From contig JAHHKH010000152.1 of assembly GCA_018679695.1 (NCBI GenBank), positions 1 through 5,467 of the forward strand: 5,467 nt of DNA, read 5' to 3'. Every line of letters begins with the position of its first letter. Within the stretch, counting starts at the first letter, position 1. Made by a program: the position numbers and the translations under genes. Shown here piece after piece: positions 1 to 5,467 of this stretch. The DNA is from Maribacter sp. (GTDB taxonomy: Bacteria; Bacteroidota; Bacteroidia; Flavobacteriales; Flavobacteriaceae). The notes beneath the pieces were generated by a model. The model was not told the DNA's origin. It made no database searches and worked only from the letters and a program-made list of their open reading frames with translations.

Positions 1-1193
1 GGTCCGTCACCGCCCAAGGTTTCAACCAATCCTGCATTGGCCTGTTGCAAAGCGCCCACCAATAGGCTTAGATCATCGGTGGCAACTGCGATTTCAACAA
101 TGGTCTTTAATGTTAGACTAGCGACGAAGTCAATAGCTGATTGCGGTAATAACACTTTATCAATGGTATGTGCAACACCATTGGAAGCTATAATATCGGT
201 ACCGGTAATATTGGCATCAACGTCAGAAGCATCACCTATTACGAAAGTATCCTCCGAGGCAATTACATGAATTGAATTATCGGTCAGGGCAGTCGGCACT
301 GAACCTTCGCTAAGATCACTAGCTTTGACTTCCGCTGCCAATACATGATAAAGAAGAATATCTTTCAACAACATCAATTCTTCCTCTGTATCAAAGTCAT
401 CCAAACTGTTGTAGTCATCACCCAAAACATTCAATAGTGCCACAAAAGCATCATCAGATGGAGCAAATACCGTAAAAGGACCTTCGCTACTTAGTGTTTC
501 TGCCAATTCAGCTTTAAGGACAGCAGCCTCTAAAATTGAAAGGCTTTCAGTTCCTACAACGATATCAACCAATGTTCCTGATTCATCTTCCTCCTCCTCA
601 TCATCACTATTCAGGGCATCAATGATAGCTTGAGGTAATAGAACTTTGTTGATAACGTGCACAACTCCATTACTTGTCATTACGTCGGCAATGACCACAG
701 ATGCATCGGAATCGGTAGCATCTTGAATGAAAACCCCACCCTCTAAATTAATTGTAACCTCTTCACCTTGAAAGGTTTCTATTTTTTGTCCATTGCTTAA
801 ATCAGTTGATTTGGCAGCAGTCCCGGCTACAACATGATAGGTAAGAATTGTTGCCAAAAGATCTTTCTCTTCATCAGTATCGAAATCCTCAAGGGAATCA
901 AAACCATCCAGGGAACCTAATAATGCAGTAAATGCTTCGTTGGTAGGGGCAAAAACCGTAAAGGGTCCATCACCACTTAAGGTTGTTATTAAATCCGTTC
1001 CTTCTTTTTCATCTGCCTTTGCCAATGCTGCTACCAAAGAGCTTAAGACTTCCTCGCTTGCAGCTGTCTGAACAATGTTCAATTGGTCATCGTTTTTGGC
1101 CAGCTCATCATTTTCATCCTTGTCACAGGATACGATAAACAATGATAAAACTGCCAAGAACAAAAATCTTCTGAGTAGAATTACATTTTTCAT
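1..1193 (-). CDS. Fasciclin (FAS1) repeat surface lipoprotein, partial (C-terminus beyond left edge)
   Basis: Reading the minus strand from the ATG at 1193-1191 gives 397 uninterrupted codons running off the window. Residues 1-22 form a lipoprotein signal peptide (basic start, hydrophobic stretch) ending in the lipobox IVSC with Cys23. The following D-K-D-E-N fits the X-K-(D/E)2-X lipoprotein export signal described for Capnocytophaga, so I infer an outer-membrane, surface-exposed lipoprotein. FAS1 domain 1 spans about 38-194 (FTVFAPTNEAF at 78-88, YHVVAG at 119-124, SNGVVHVINKVLLP at 174-187). Domain 2 spans about 207-357 (FTVFAPSDDAF at 240-250, YHVLAA at 282-287, SNGVAHTIDKVLLP at 337-350). 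Domain 3 begins near 362 and is cut. A very acidic linker (196-206) separates domains 1 and 2. FAS1 domains generally serve in adhesion or matrix binding; the ligand here is unknown. No Shine-Dalgarno site precedes the start. It is a paralogue of the next gene on the same strand. Confidence 0.93.
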   Translation of the reverse strand, partial: MKNVILLRRFLFLAVLSLFIVSCDKDENDELAKNDDQLNIVQTAASEEVLSSLVAALAKADEKEGTDLITTLSGDGPFTVFAPTNEAFTALLGSLDGFDSLEDFDTDEEKDLLATILTYHVVAGTAAKSTDLSNGQKIETFQGEEVTINLEGGVFIQDATDSDASVVIADVMTSNGVVHVINKVLLPQAIIDALNSDDEEEEDESGTLVDIVVGTESLSILEAAVLKAELAETLSSEGPFTVFAPSDDAFVALLNVLGDDYNSLDDFDTEEELMLLKDILLYHVLAAEVKASDLSEGSVPTALTDNSIHVIASEDTFVIGDASDVDANITGTDIIASNGVAHTIDKVLLPQSAIDFVASLTLKTIVEIAVATDDLSLLVGALQQANAGLVETLGGDG

Positions 1194-1273
1194 AATAGTG
1201 TGTTTTTAGTAATTAAATTGTCTAAAAAATTATTTGAAACAGTTACTAATTATTAAAATGATTGCGAAGTGGG

Positions 1274-1316
1274 GTTTAAGGGACTTCAAAAAGGATTGAA
1301 CCTTAAACTTTTTGAA
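1274..1316 (-). promoter_or_regulatory. Structured 5' leader with interleaved inverted repeats (possible pseudoknot)
   Basis: The predicted leader of the left FAS1 gene contains two perfect interleaved inverted repeats. In plus coordinates, 1285-1293 (TTCAAAAAG) is complementary to 1308-1316 (CTTTTTGAA), and 1274-1281 (GTTTAAGG) is complementary to 1301-1308 (CCTTAAAC). Because the arms alternate, the two stems form either an H-type pseudoknot or mutually exclusive hairpins sharing base 1308. The structure ends about 80 nt before the start codon. I recognise no known riboswitch class here. Folding and function are inference. Confidence 0.35.
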
Positions 1317-1358
1317 ATCAAATCTCAAATTGTTTATTGTTTCTGTCTAATACATAAA

Positions 1359-1417
1359 CAATAATACAAAAAGTTATTTCTGTTTAATAAAAATTAAAAT
1401 AAGTTTAACAAAATAAT
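1359..1417 (-). promoter_or_regulatory. Promoter and operator-like block of the left FAS1 gene
   Basis: On the minus strand a -7-like box TATTATTG (1359-1366) differs from the Bacteroidota consensus TAnnTTTG at one base. Exactly 14 bp upstream lies a 37-bp block (1381-1417) that matches the block before the other FAS1 gene (3488-3524) at 34 of 37 positions. Within it, TTTTGTTAAAC (1403-1413) and TTTTATTAAAC (1382-1392) form a direct repeat with a 21-bp period. A canonical TTTG -33 box is not evident at the usual distance. Transcription would start near 1352, giving a leader of about 160 nt. Conservation between paralogues supports a real promoter; the exact start is inferred. Confidence 0.6.
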
Positions 1418-1451
1418 ATTTCGAGTATTGCTCATCAGAAGAATTAATCAC

Positions 1452-1478
1452 AAAAAAAAGCCGCAATCTGCGGCTTTT
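1452..1478 (-). terminator. Intrinsic terminator of the 636-residue FAS1 gene
   Basis: A perfect 10-bp inverted repeat, AAAAGCCGCA (1456-1465) and TGCGGCTTTT (1469-1478), with a 3-nt loop has a GC-rich core. Read on the minus strand it is followed by a run of eight T (1459-1452), and it begins 23 bases after the TAA of the FAS1 gene ending at 1502. On the plus strand the trailing run is only four T, so termination should act mainly on the minus strand. It separates the two FAS1 genes into distinct transcription units. Confidence 0.9.
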
Positions 1479-1501
1479 CTATTTCATCGAATTGTAAATT
1501 C

Positions 1502-3412
1502 TTAATTCGTAGTGTCTGGAATCATGACTTGATTAAGGACATGAATTACACCATTGTTGGCTTGAACATCAACAACTACAATCCCAATTCCAGTATTACC
1601 AGCTCCATCTGTTACATCGGCAATATTATCACCTGTTCCAGGAAGATTAATTGTTATTGCATCACCTTCTAAAGTGGCTGGGGCAATACCATCGGTTAGA
1701 TCTTCTGATCGAACATTTCCACTTACCACATGATGGTTCAAAACTGAAGTCAGTAAGGTTGCGTCGATATCAGTTACACTAGTCCAATCCATGTTGCTGT
1801 CCAATAATGCCTGGAAGGCAGTGTCGGTTGGCGCGAATACTGTAAAAGGACCGGCTCCATTCAGTACTGAAACAAAGTCAGTATCTGGTGTGCCCTCTGT
1901 TAAGGCGGCTACAAGCGGAGCAAAAGTGGCATCCGCAGCGGCAAATGTAACAACAGTTGGTAAATCGATCACAGCATCAACGGCATGGATTACTCCGTTA
2001 GTAGCAACTATATCAGCAGCTGCCACGTTACTTGTTCCATTAATAGTAACCCCATCATCAGTGTTGATATACATACTTAGATTATCGCCATCTGCATTTG
2101 TAGCGGCTGTAGAAACATATGAGTTTGTTAAACCACTAGAGAAAGCTGCTGCTCCCGCAATCACATGATTGGAAAGTATGGCATCCAAGTCGTTTGCATT
2201 TGGATTAGTAAATGCAGTAAAAGCAGCATTTACAGGTGCAAAGACAGTAAAATCGGTAGTGCTATCCGAAAGCAAATCGGTAAAGGTTGTATTGCCTCCA
2301 GTTGTCAATGCTCCCACTAATTCAGTTAAATCGCTATTTGCTACTGCATGGTCTACTATATTAGGTAATCCTATAACGGCATCGACAATATGAACTACAC
2401 CATTAATTGCTTTGTTATCTGCTGCACTAACGCTTGAAACGCCATTTAAGCTAACGCCATTCGAAGTATCAACCAACATACTTAGATTGTTGCCTCCAGC
2501 TCCCGCTGTTGATAGTGTTGATACATAACCTGTGGTTAAATCAGTAGATAAGTTCGTGCCACTTACTACATGGTTCAATAATACTTGAGTTAGAACATCT
2601 ACAGGAACTGCACTTAAATCAGCAAAATTATTATCAGCCAAGAATGTGGCAAACGCATCATTGGTTGGCGCAAATACCGTAAAGGGTCCGTCACCTGCCA
2701 AAACAGTAGGTAAATCACCATCGGCAGCAACTAAGGCAGCTACTAGATTTTCCAATCCTGGCGTTGCAATGGCCAAATCGGTAATAGAAACTAAAAGTAC
2801 ATCACTTAAAGCATCTAACGCAGATTGTGGCAATAATACCTTATCTATTAAATGAACTATACCATTACTAGTTTCTACATCAGCCGCAGTAACGGTGGCA
2901 GCTTCACCGGCTGCATCTGTAAAAGTAACCCCACCAGTAAGACCTACAGTTAAAATTTCTCCTTGAAAAGTAGTAACTTCTTGTCCTTCAGACAAATCAG
3001 TGGAGGCTACAGCAGCACCTGCAACGACATGGTATGTCAGGATGCTTGCTAATAGGTCTTGTAATTGTTCTGAATTAAAATCATCTAGGGAATCAAAGCC
3101 GTCTAATCTCGCCAAAAGATCCGCAAAAGCATCATTTGTCGGTGCTAAAACGGTAAATGTACCTGTTTCGTCAGCTAAGGTGGCTATTAGGTCATTGTTT
3201 GCACTTTCATCCGCTTTTGCCAAAGCAGCTACTAAACTGCTCAGATCACCTGTGGCCTGTGCAGCTTCTACGATGTTAATTTCATCAACCATTCCAGGTT
3301 CGGCTTCCATCTGGTCAGGCCCGTTATTATCATCATCACTTGAACATGATAGCACGAACGCCGTCATGAGCAATAAACTCAATACATTTAAAATTCTGTT
3401 TTTTACTTTCAT
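1502..3412 (-). CDS. Four-domain fasciclin (FAS1) repeat surface lipoprotein
   Basis: Complete 636-residue protein. Residues 1-22 are a lipoprotein signal peptide with lipobox VLSC (Cys23). S-S-D-D-D follows, resembling the Ser/Asp-type surface-export signal of Flavobacterium, so outer-surface anchoring is inferred. Four FAS1 domains fill the rest: about 45-200, 205-350, 351-485 and 487-634. Each carries the first conserved motif (FTVLAPTNDAF 86-96, FTVFAPTNDAF 244-254, FTVFAPVNAAF 388-398, FTVFAPTDTAF 523-533) and the second, around NGVxH (183-187, 337-341, 472-476, 620-624). The Tyr-His pair is kept only in domain 1 (YHVVAG 127-132); domains 2 and 3 have NH, and domain 4 has HH. Domains 2 and 3 resemble each other most, which suggests internal duplication; domain 1 is closest to domain 1 of the neighbouring paralogue. 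The likely role is adhesion or matrix attachment, with unknown ligand. The ATG lies 54 bases below the -7 box and has no Shine-Dalgarno site. Confidence 0.95.
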   Translation of the reverse strand: MKVKNRILNVLSLLLMTAFVLSCSSDDDNNGPDQMEAEPGMVDEINIVEAAQATGDLSSLVAALAKADESANNDLIATLADETGTFTVLAPTNDAFADLLARLDGFDSLDDFNSEQLQDLLASILTYHVVAGAAVASTDLSEGQEVTTFQGEILTVGLTGGVTFTDAAGEAATVTAADVETSNGIVHLIDKVLLPQSALDALSDVLLVSITDLAIATPGLENLVAALVAADGDLPTVLAGDGPFTVFAPTNDAFATFLADNNFADLSAVPVDVLTQVLLNHVVSGTNLSTDLTTGYVSTLSTAGAGGNNLSMLVDTSNGVSLNGVSSVSAADNKAINGVVHIVDAVIGLPNIVDHAVANSDLTELVGALTTGGNTTFTDLLSDSTTDFTVFAPVNAAFTAFTNPNANDLDAILSNHVIAGAAAFSSGLTNSYVSTAATNADGDNLSMYINTDDGVTINGTSNVAAADIVATNGVIHAVDAVIDLPTVVTFAAADATFAPLVAALTEGTPDTDFVSVLNGAGPFTVFAPTDTAFQALLDSNMDWTSVTDIDATLLTSVLNHHVVSGNVRSEDLTDGIAPATLEGDAITINLPGTGDNIADVTDGAGNTGIGIVVVDVQANNGVIHVLNQVMIPDTTN

Positions 3413-3465
3413 TATTAGAGGTTTTAAAGGTTACTAATTAAATTGTTTTCTATTTTTCAGATGGT

Positions 3466-3524
3466 CAAATATATAAAAGGTTCTTTTTGTTTAATAAAAA
3501 TTGTAAAAAGTTTAACAAAATAAT
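3466..3524 (-). promoter_or_regulatory. Promoter and operator-like block of the 636-residue FAS1 gene
   Basis: The minus strand carries TATATTTG (3466-3473), an exact match to the Bacteroidota -7 consensus TAnnTTTG. After a 14-bp gap comes the 37-bp block at 3488-3524 shared with the left FAS1 gene, with the direct repeat TTTTGTTAAAC (3510-3520) and TTTTATTAAAC (3489-3499) at a 21-bp period. Transcription should start near 3460, leaving a leader of about 48 nt. This leader contains a 16-base box (3431-3446) that matches 1206-1221 in the other leader with one mismatch. Confidence 0.7.
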
Positions 3525-3529
3525 CGTTG

Positions 3530-3569
3530 TAGGTCTAGTTTTGGATAGCTAGACGTTCTTCAAGACCTA
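3530..3569. promoter_or_regulatory. Overlapping dyads in the divergent FAS1/mnmA region
   Basis: TAGGTCT (3530-3536) is perfectly complementary to AGACCTA (3563-3569). The overlapping GTCTAG (3533-3538) is perfectly complementary to CTAGAC (3549-3554). The two pairings share GTCT, so they exclude one another. The site lies upstream of the mnmA -7 box and beyond the FAS1 operator-like block, so it could be a protein-binding site on DNA. No regulator is evident, and short dyads arise by chance. Confidence 0.2.
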
Positions 3570-3574
3570 TTTTG

Positions 3575-3582
3575 TACTTTTG
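3575..3582 (+). promoter_or_regulatory. Probable -7 box of mnmA
   Basis: TACTTTTG matches the Bacteroidota -7 consensus TAnnTTTG exactly and ends 19 bases before the mnmA ATG, which predicts a very short leader of about 12 nt. No clear TTTG -33 box is found at the usual distance. An AGGA at 3594-3597 may act as a weak Shine-Dalgarno site, although it is only 4 bases from the ATG. Confidence 0.5.
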
Positions 3583-3601
3583 TAAACTGGTTTAGGATAT
3601 A

Positions 3602-4792
3602 ATGAAAAAAGTAGTTATCGGACTTTCCGGAGGAGTTGATTCGAGTGTGGCCGCGTTTCTTTTGAAAGCGCAAGGATATGAGGTTATTGGTCTTTTCATG
3701 AAAAATTGGCATGATGATTCGGTGACCATATCCGAGGAATGTCCGTGGTTGGAAGATAGTAATGATGCATTGATTGTTGCTGAGAAACTGGGTATTCCTT
3801 TTCAGACGGTTGATTTAAGTGCAGAATATAAGGAGCGTATTGTTGACTATATGTTCAATGAATATGAAAAAGGGAGAACACCAAACCCTGATGTTCTATG
3901 TAATCGGGAAATAAAGTTCGATGTATTCATGAAAATAGCCATGCAACTCGGTGCTGATTATGTGGCTACTGGGCATTATTGTAGAAAAGGAACCCTAATG
4001 AATGAAGACGGTAGTGAAACCTATCAACTCTTATCGGGTATAGACAATAATAAGGACCAATCTTATTTTCTATGTCAACTCTCACAAGAACAATTGTCGA
4101 AAACACTTTTCCCGATCGGGGAATTGACAAAACCTGAGGTTCGACAAATTGCTTCGGACAATGACTTGATTACAGCAGATAAGAAAGACTCACAAGGACT
4201 TTGTTTCATTGGCAAGGTGCGTTTGCCCGATTTTCTCCAGCAAAAACTCAAGCCTAAAAAAGGGGTTATCGTGGAAGTTCCCGCTAACATTCAACAGTAT
4301 CAAAGGGTATTACCCATTTTCAAGGATAAGAAAGAAGAATTGGTCTATTTTGCAGAAAAGCCTCGTTATGCCATTGAGGACGGTGAAATAGTAGGTGAAC
4401 ATCATGGCGCACATTACTTTACAAAAGGCCAACGAAAAGGATTGGCTGTTGGTGGCACAAAAGAGCCTTTGTTTGTTATCGATACCGATGTGGATGAGAA
4501 TGTAATTTATACGGGTCAAGGCAAAGAGCACCCTGGATTATATCGAAGAACTTTATTTGTTACCGATGAGGAATTGCATTGGATACGTACCGATTTAGCG
4601 CTCAAAACCGATGAAACGATGGAAGTAATGGCAAGAATACGTTATCGACAACCCCTACAAAAGGCAATCTTATATAAAATTGATAATGGTCTTTATGTTG
4701 ATTTTGAAGAAAAACAGTCCGCTATCACTGAAGGCCAATTCGTTGCATTGTATGTCGGGGATGAATTAGTGGGATCTGGGGTTATTTCTTAG
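3602..4792 (+). CDS. mnmA: tRNA-specific 2-thiouridylase MnmA
   Basis: Cytoplasmic ATP-dependent enzyme that thiolates uridine 34 at C2 in tRNA-Lys, tRNA-Glu and tRNA-Gln, taking sulfur from a cysteine-desulfurase relay. The 396-residue product begins with the adenylation P-loop SGGVDSS (9-15). It has the catalytic cysteine in NPDVLCNREIKF (Cys100) and the persulfide cysteine in DSQGLCFIG (Cys201), corresponding to Cys102 and Cys199 of the E. coli enzyme. Other family motifs are ATGHY (122-126), DQSYFL (152-157) and TKGQRKGL (274-281), followed by the C-terminal beta-barrel domain. It is longer than the E. coli protein (368 residues) because of an extra stretch of about 30 residues near 226-257; from memory this is common in Bacteroidota MnmA. 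The ATG gives the expected N-terminus. It is divergent from the FAS1 gene with 189 bases between them. No convincing terminator follows. Confidence 0.97.
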   Translation: MKKVVIGLSGGVDSSVAAFLLKAQGYEVIGLFMKNWHDDSVTISEECPWLEDSNDALIVAEKLGIPFQTVDLSAEYKERIVDYMFNEYEKGRTPNPDVLCNREIKFDVFMKIAMQLGADYVATGHYCRKGTLMNEDGSETYQLLSGIDNNKDQSYFLCQLSQEQLSKTLFPIGELTKPEVRQIASDNDLITADKKDSQGLCFIGKVRLPDFLQQKLKPKKGVIVEVPANIQQYQRVLPIFKDKKEELVYFAEKPRYAIEDGEIVGEHHGAHYFTKGQRKGLAVGGTKEPLFVIDTDVDENVIYTGQGKEHPGLYRRTLFVTDEELHWIRTDLALKTDETMEVMARIRYRQPLQKAILYKIDNGLYVDFEEKQSAITEGQFVALYVGDELVGSGVIS

Positions 4793-4901
4793 TTAAACAG
4801 GCCCCCTTGAACTGAGTAGAGCGGTCATCAAATATAGGCTAGCAGTTCTCCAACGAGTTTATTTGTAGCGTTTTCGCGAGGCTCGAAAAAGACAGTATCA
4901 A

Positions 4902-5467
4902 ATGCAAAATAGAATCACACAACTTTTTGGAATCGAGTATCCCATAATACAGGCAGGAATGGTATGGGCCAGCGGTTGGCGCCTCGCTTCCGCTGTTTCC
5001 AATGCGGGTGGATTGGGATTGATCGGTGCTGGTAGTATGTATCCGGAGGTTCTTCGAGAACACATTCAAAAATCCCAGCAGGCAACGAACAAACCTTTTG
5101 GGGTCAATGTACCAATGTTATATCCCGAGATCGATAAAATAATTGATATTATCATTGAAATGGGGGTACAAATAGTATTCACTTCAGCGGGAAATCCAAA
5201 AACTTGGACCGCATATTTAAAGGAGCATGGTATTACCGTCGTGCATGTGGTGAGCTCTGTAAAATTCGCACTTAAAGCGCAAGAAGCCGGTGTTGATGCT
5301 ATTGTTGCTGAAGGTTTTGAAGCTGGTGGACATAACGGTAGGGATGAGACCACAACCTTGGTATTGATTCCGGCTGTGAAGGAAAAAATTGGGATTCCAA
5401 TTATTGCTGCGGGAGGTATCGCAACAGGAAGGTCAATGTTGGCAGCGATGGTTCTAGGGGCCGATGG
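4902..5467 (+). CDS. NPD-family FMN oxidoreductase: nitronate monooxygenase or FabK-like (partial, 3' end cut)
   Basis: The ATG at 4902-4904 opens 188 complete codons that run off the right edge; family members are usually about 310-360 residues. The N-terminus reads RITQLFGIEYPIIQAGM (4-20), the FMN-binding start of the TIM-barrel. It is followed by SNAGGLGLIGAG (33-44), PFGVN (65-69), TSAGNP (94-99), AEGFEAGGHNG (136-146) and IIAAGGIATG (167-176). His144 in the GGHNG motif falls where FabK has its catalytic His144. Nitronate monooxygenases oxidise alkyl nitronates using FMN and oxygen; FabK (enoyl-ACP reductase II) shares this fold and much of this sequence, and the visible half does not separate them. 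Flavobacterial proteins of this type are commonly annotated as nitronate monooxygenase. It lies 109 bases after mnmA on the same strand. No Shine-Dalgarno site is seen. Confidence 0.88.
   Translation, partial: MQNRITQLFGIEYPIIQAGMVWASGWRLASAVSNAGGLGLIGAGSMYPEVLREHIQKSQQATNKPFGVNVPMLYPEIDKIIDIIIEMGVQIVFTSAGNPKTWTAYLKEHGITVVHVVSSVKFALKAQEAGVDAIVAEGFEAGGHNGRDETTTLVLIPAVKEKIGIPIIAAGGIATGRSMLAAMVLGAD

Noticed and set aside
37..270. Plus-strand 77-codon open frame near the left edge
   Set aside because: It is the shadow of the partial FAS1 gene on the minus strand, whose reading frame is continuous here.
1194..1501. Possible broken remnant joining the two FAS1 genes into one ancestral reading frame
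   Set aside because: The region contains a terminator, a promoter and a leader, and the left gene has its own complete lipoprotein signal peptide, so these are two separate genes.
1791..3437. Plus-strand open frames of 69-145 codons opposite the FAS1 gene
   Set aside because: They are antisense to a gene with clear FAS1 motifs in all four domains. Their products are Ala/Val/Ser-rich low-complexity translations of the opposite strand and have no promoter or recognisable domain.
4792..4798. GTTAAAC just after mnmA as a copy of the FAS1 operator motif
   Set aside because: Only the 7-base core is present, without the TTTT prefix or a second copy at 21 bp; chance is sufficient in AT-rich DNA.
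4858..4865. TTTATTTG as a -7 box for the NPD-family gene
   Set aside because: It misses the A of TAnnTTTG and has no -33 partner. The gene may be read through from mnmA, so the evidence is too weak to annotate.
4871..4889. Hairpin TTTTCG/CGAAAA before the NPD-family gene, considered as an mnmA terminator
   Set aside because: The stem is only 6 bp and AT-rich, the loop is 7 nt, and no T run follows, so it is unlikely to terminate transcription.
4839..5353. Minus-strand open frames opposite the NPD-family gene
   Set aside because: The plus strand carries the recognisable FMN-barrel motifs in one continuous frame; the opposite-strand products show none.

Overview
The window looks like chromosomal DNA from a marine-type member of the Flavobacteriia (Bacteroidota). 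Evidence for this: moderately AT-rich DNA, TAnnTTTG-type -7 promoter boxes, little use of Shine-Dalgarno sites, Bacteroidota-style lipoprotein export signals (acidic residues just after the lipobox Cys), and MnmA and NPD-family proteins of a flavobacterial type. The assignment rests on recognised sequence style, not on a database search.

Layout. Positions 1-1193 (minus strand) hold the N-terminal 397 codons of a fasciclin (FAS1) repeat lipoprotein whose C-terminus lies beyond the left edge. Positions 1194-1501 hold its long leader, its promoter and the intrinsic terminator of the next gene. Positions 1502-3412 (minus) are a complete second FAS1 lipoprotein of 636 residues with four FAS1 domains. 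Positions 3413-3601 are a divergent promoter region. Positions 3602-4792 (plus) are mnmA, the tRNA U34 2-thiouridylase. After a 109-base gap, 4902-5467 (plus) is the start of an FMN-dependent nitronate monooxygenase/FabK-like gene cut by the right edge.

How the parts relate. The two FAS1 genes are tandem paralogues in the same direction, but they are separate transcription units: a strong terminator lies between them and each has its own promoter. Their promoters share a 37-bp block (34 of 37 bases identical), set exactly 14 bp from the -7 box in both. The block contains an 11-bp direct repeat spaced 21 bp apart, so the two probable surface adhesins are likely co-regulated. The left gene has an additional roughly 160-nt leader with two interleaved perfect inverted repeats that could form a pseudoknot or alternative hairpins. 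mnmA and the NPD-family gene are housekeeping or metabolic genes with no evident functional link to the FAS1 pair.

The genes themselves belong to known families. The least explained signals are the shared operator-like block and the structured leader. No CRISPR array, insertion sequence, tRNA or rRNA was seen.
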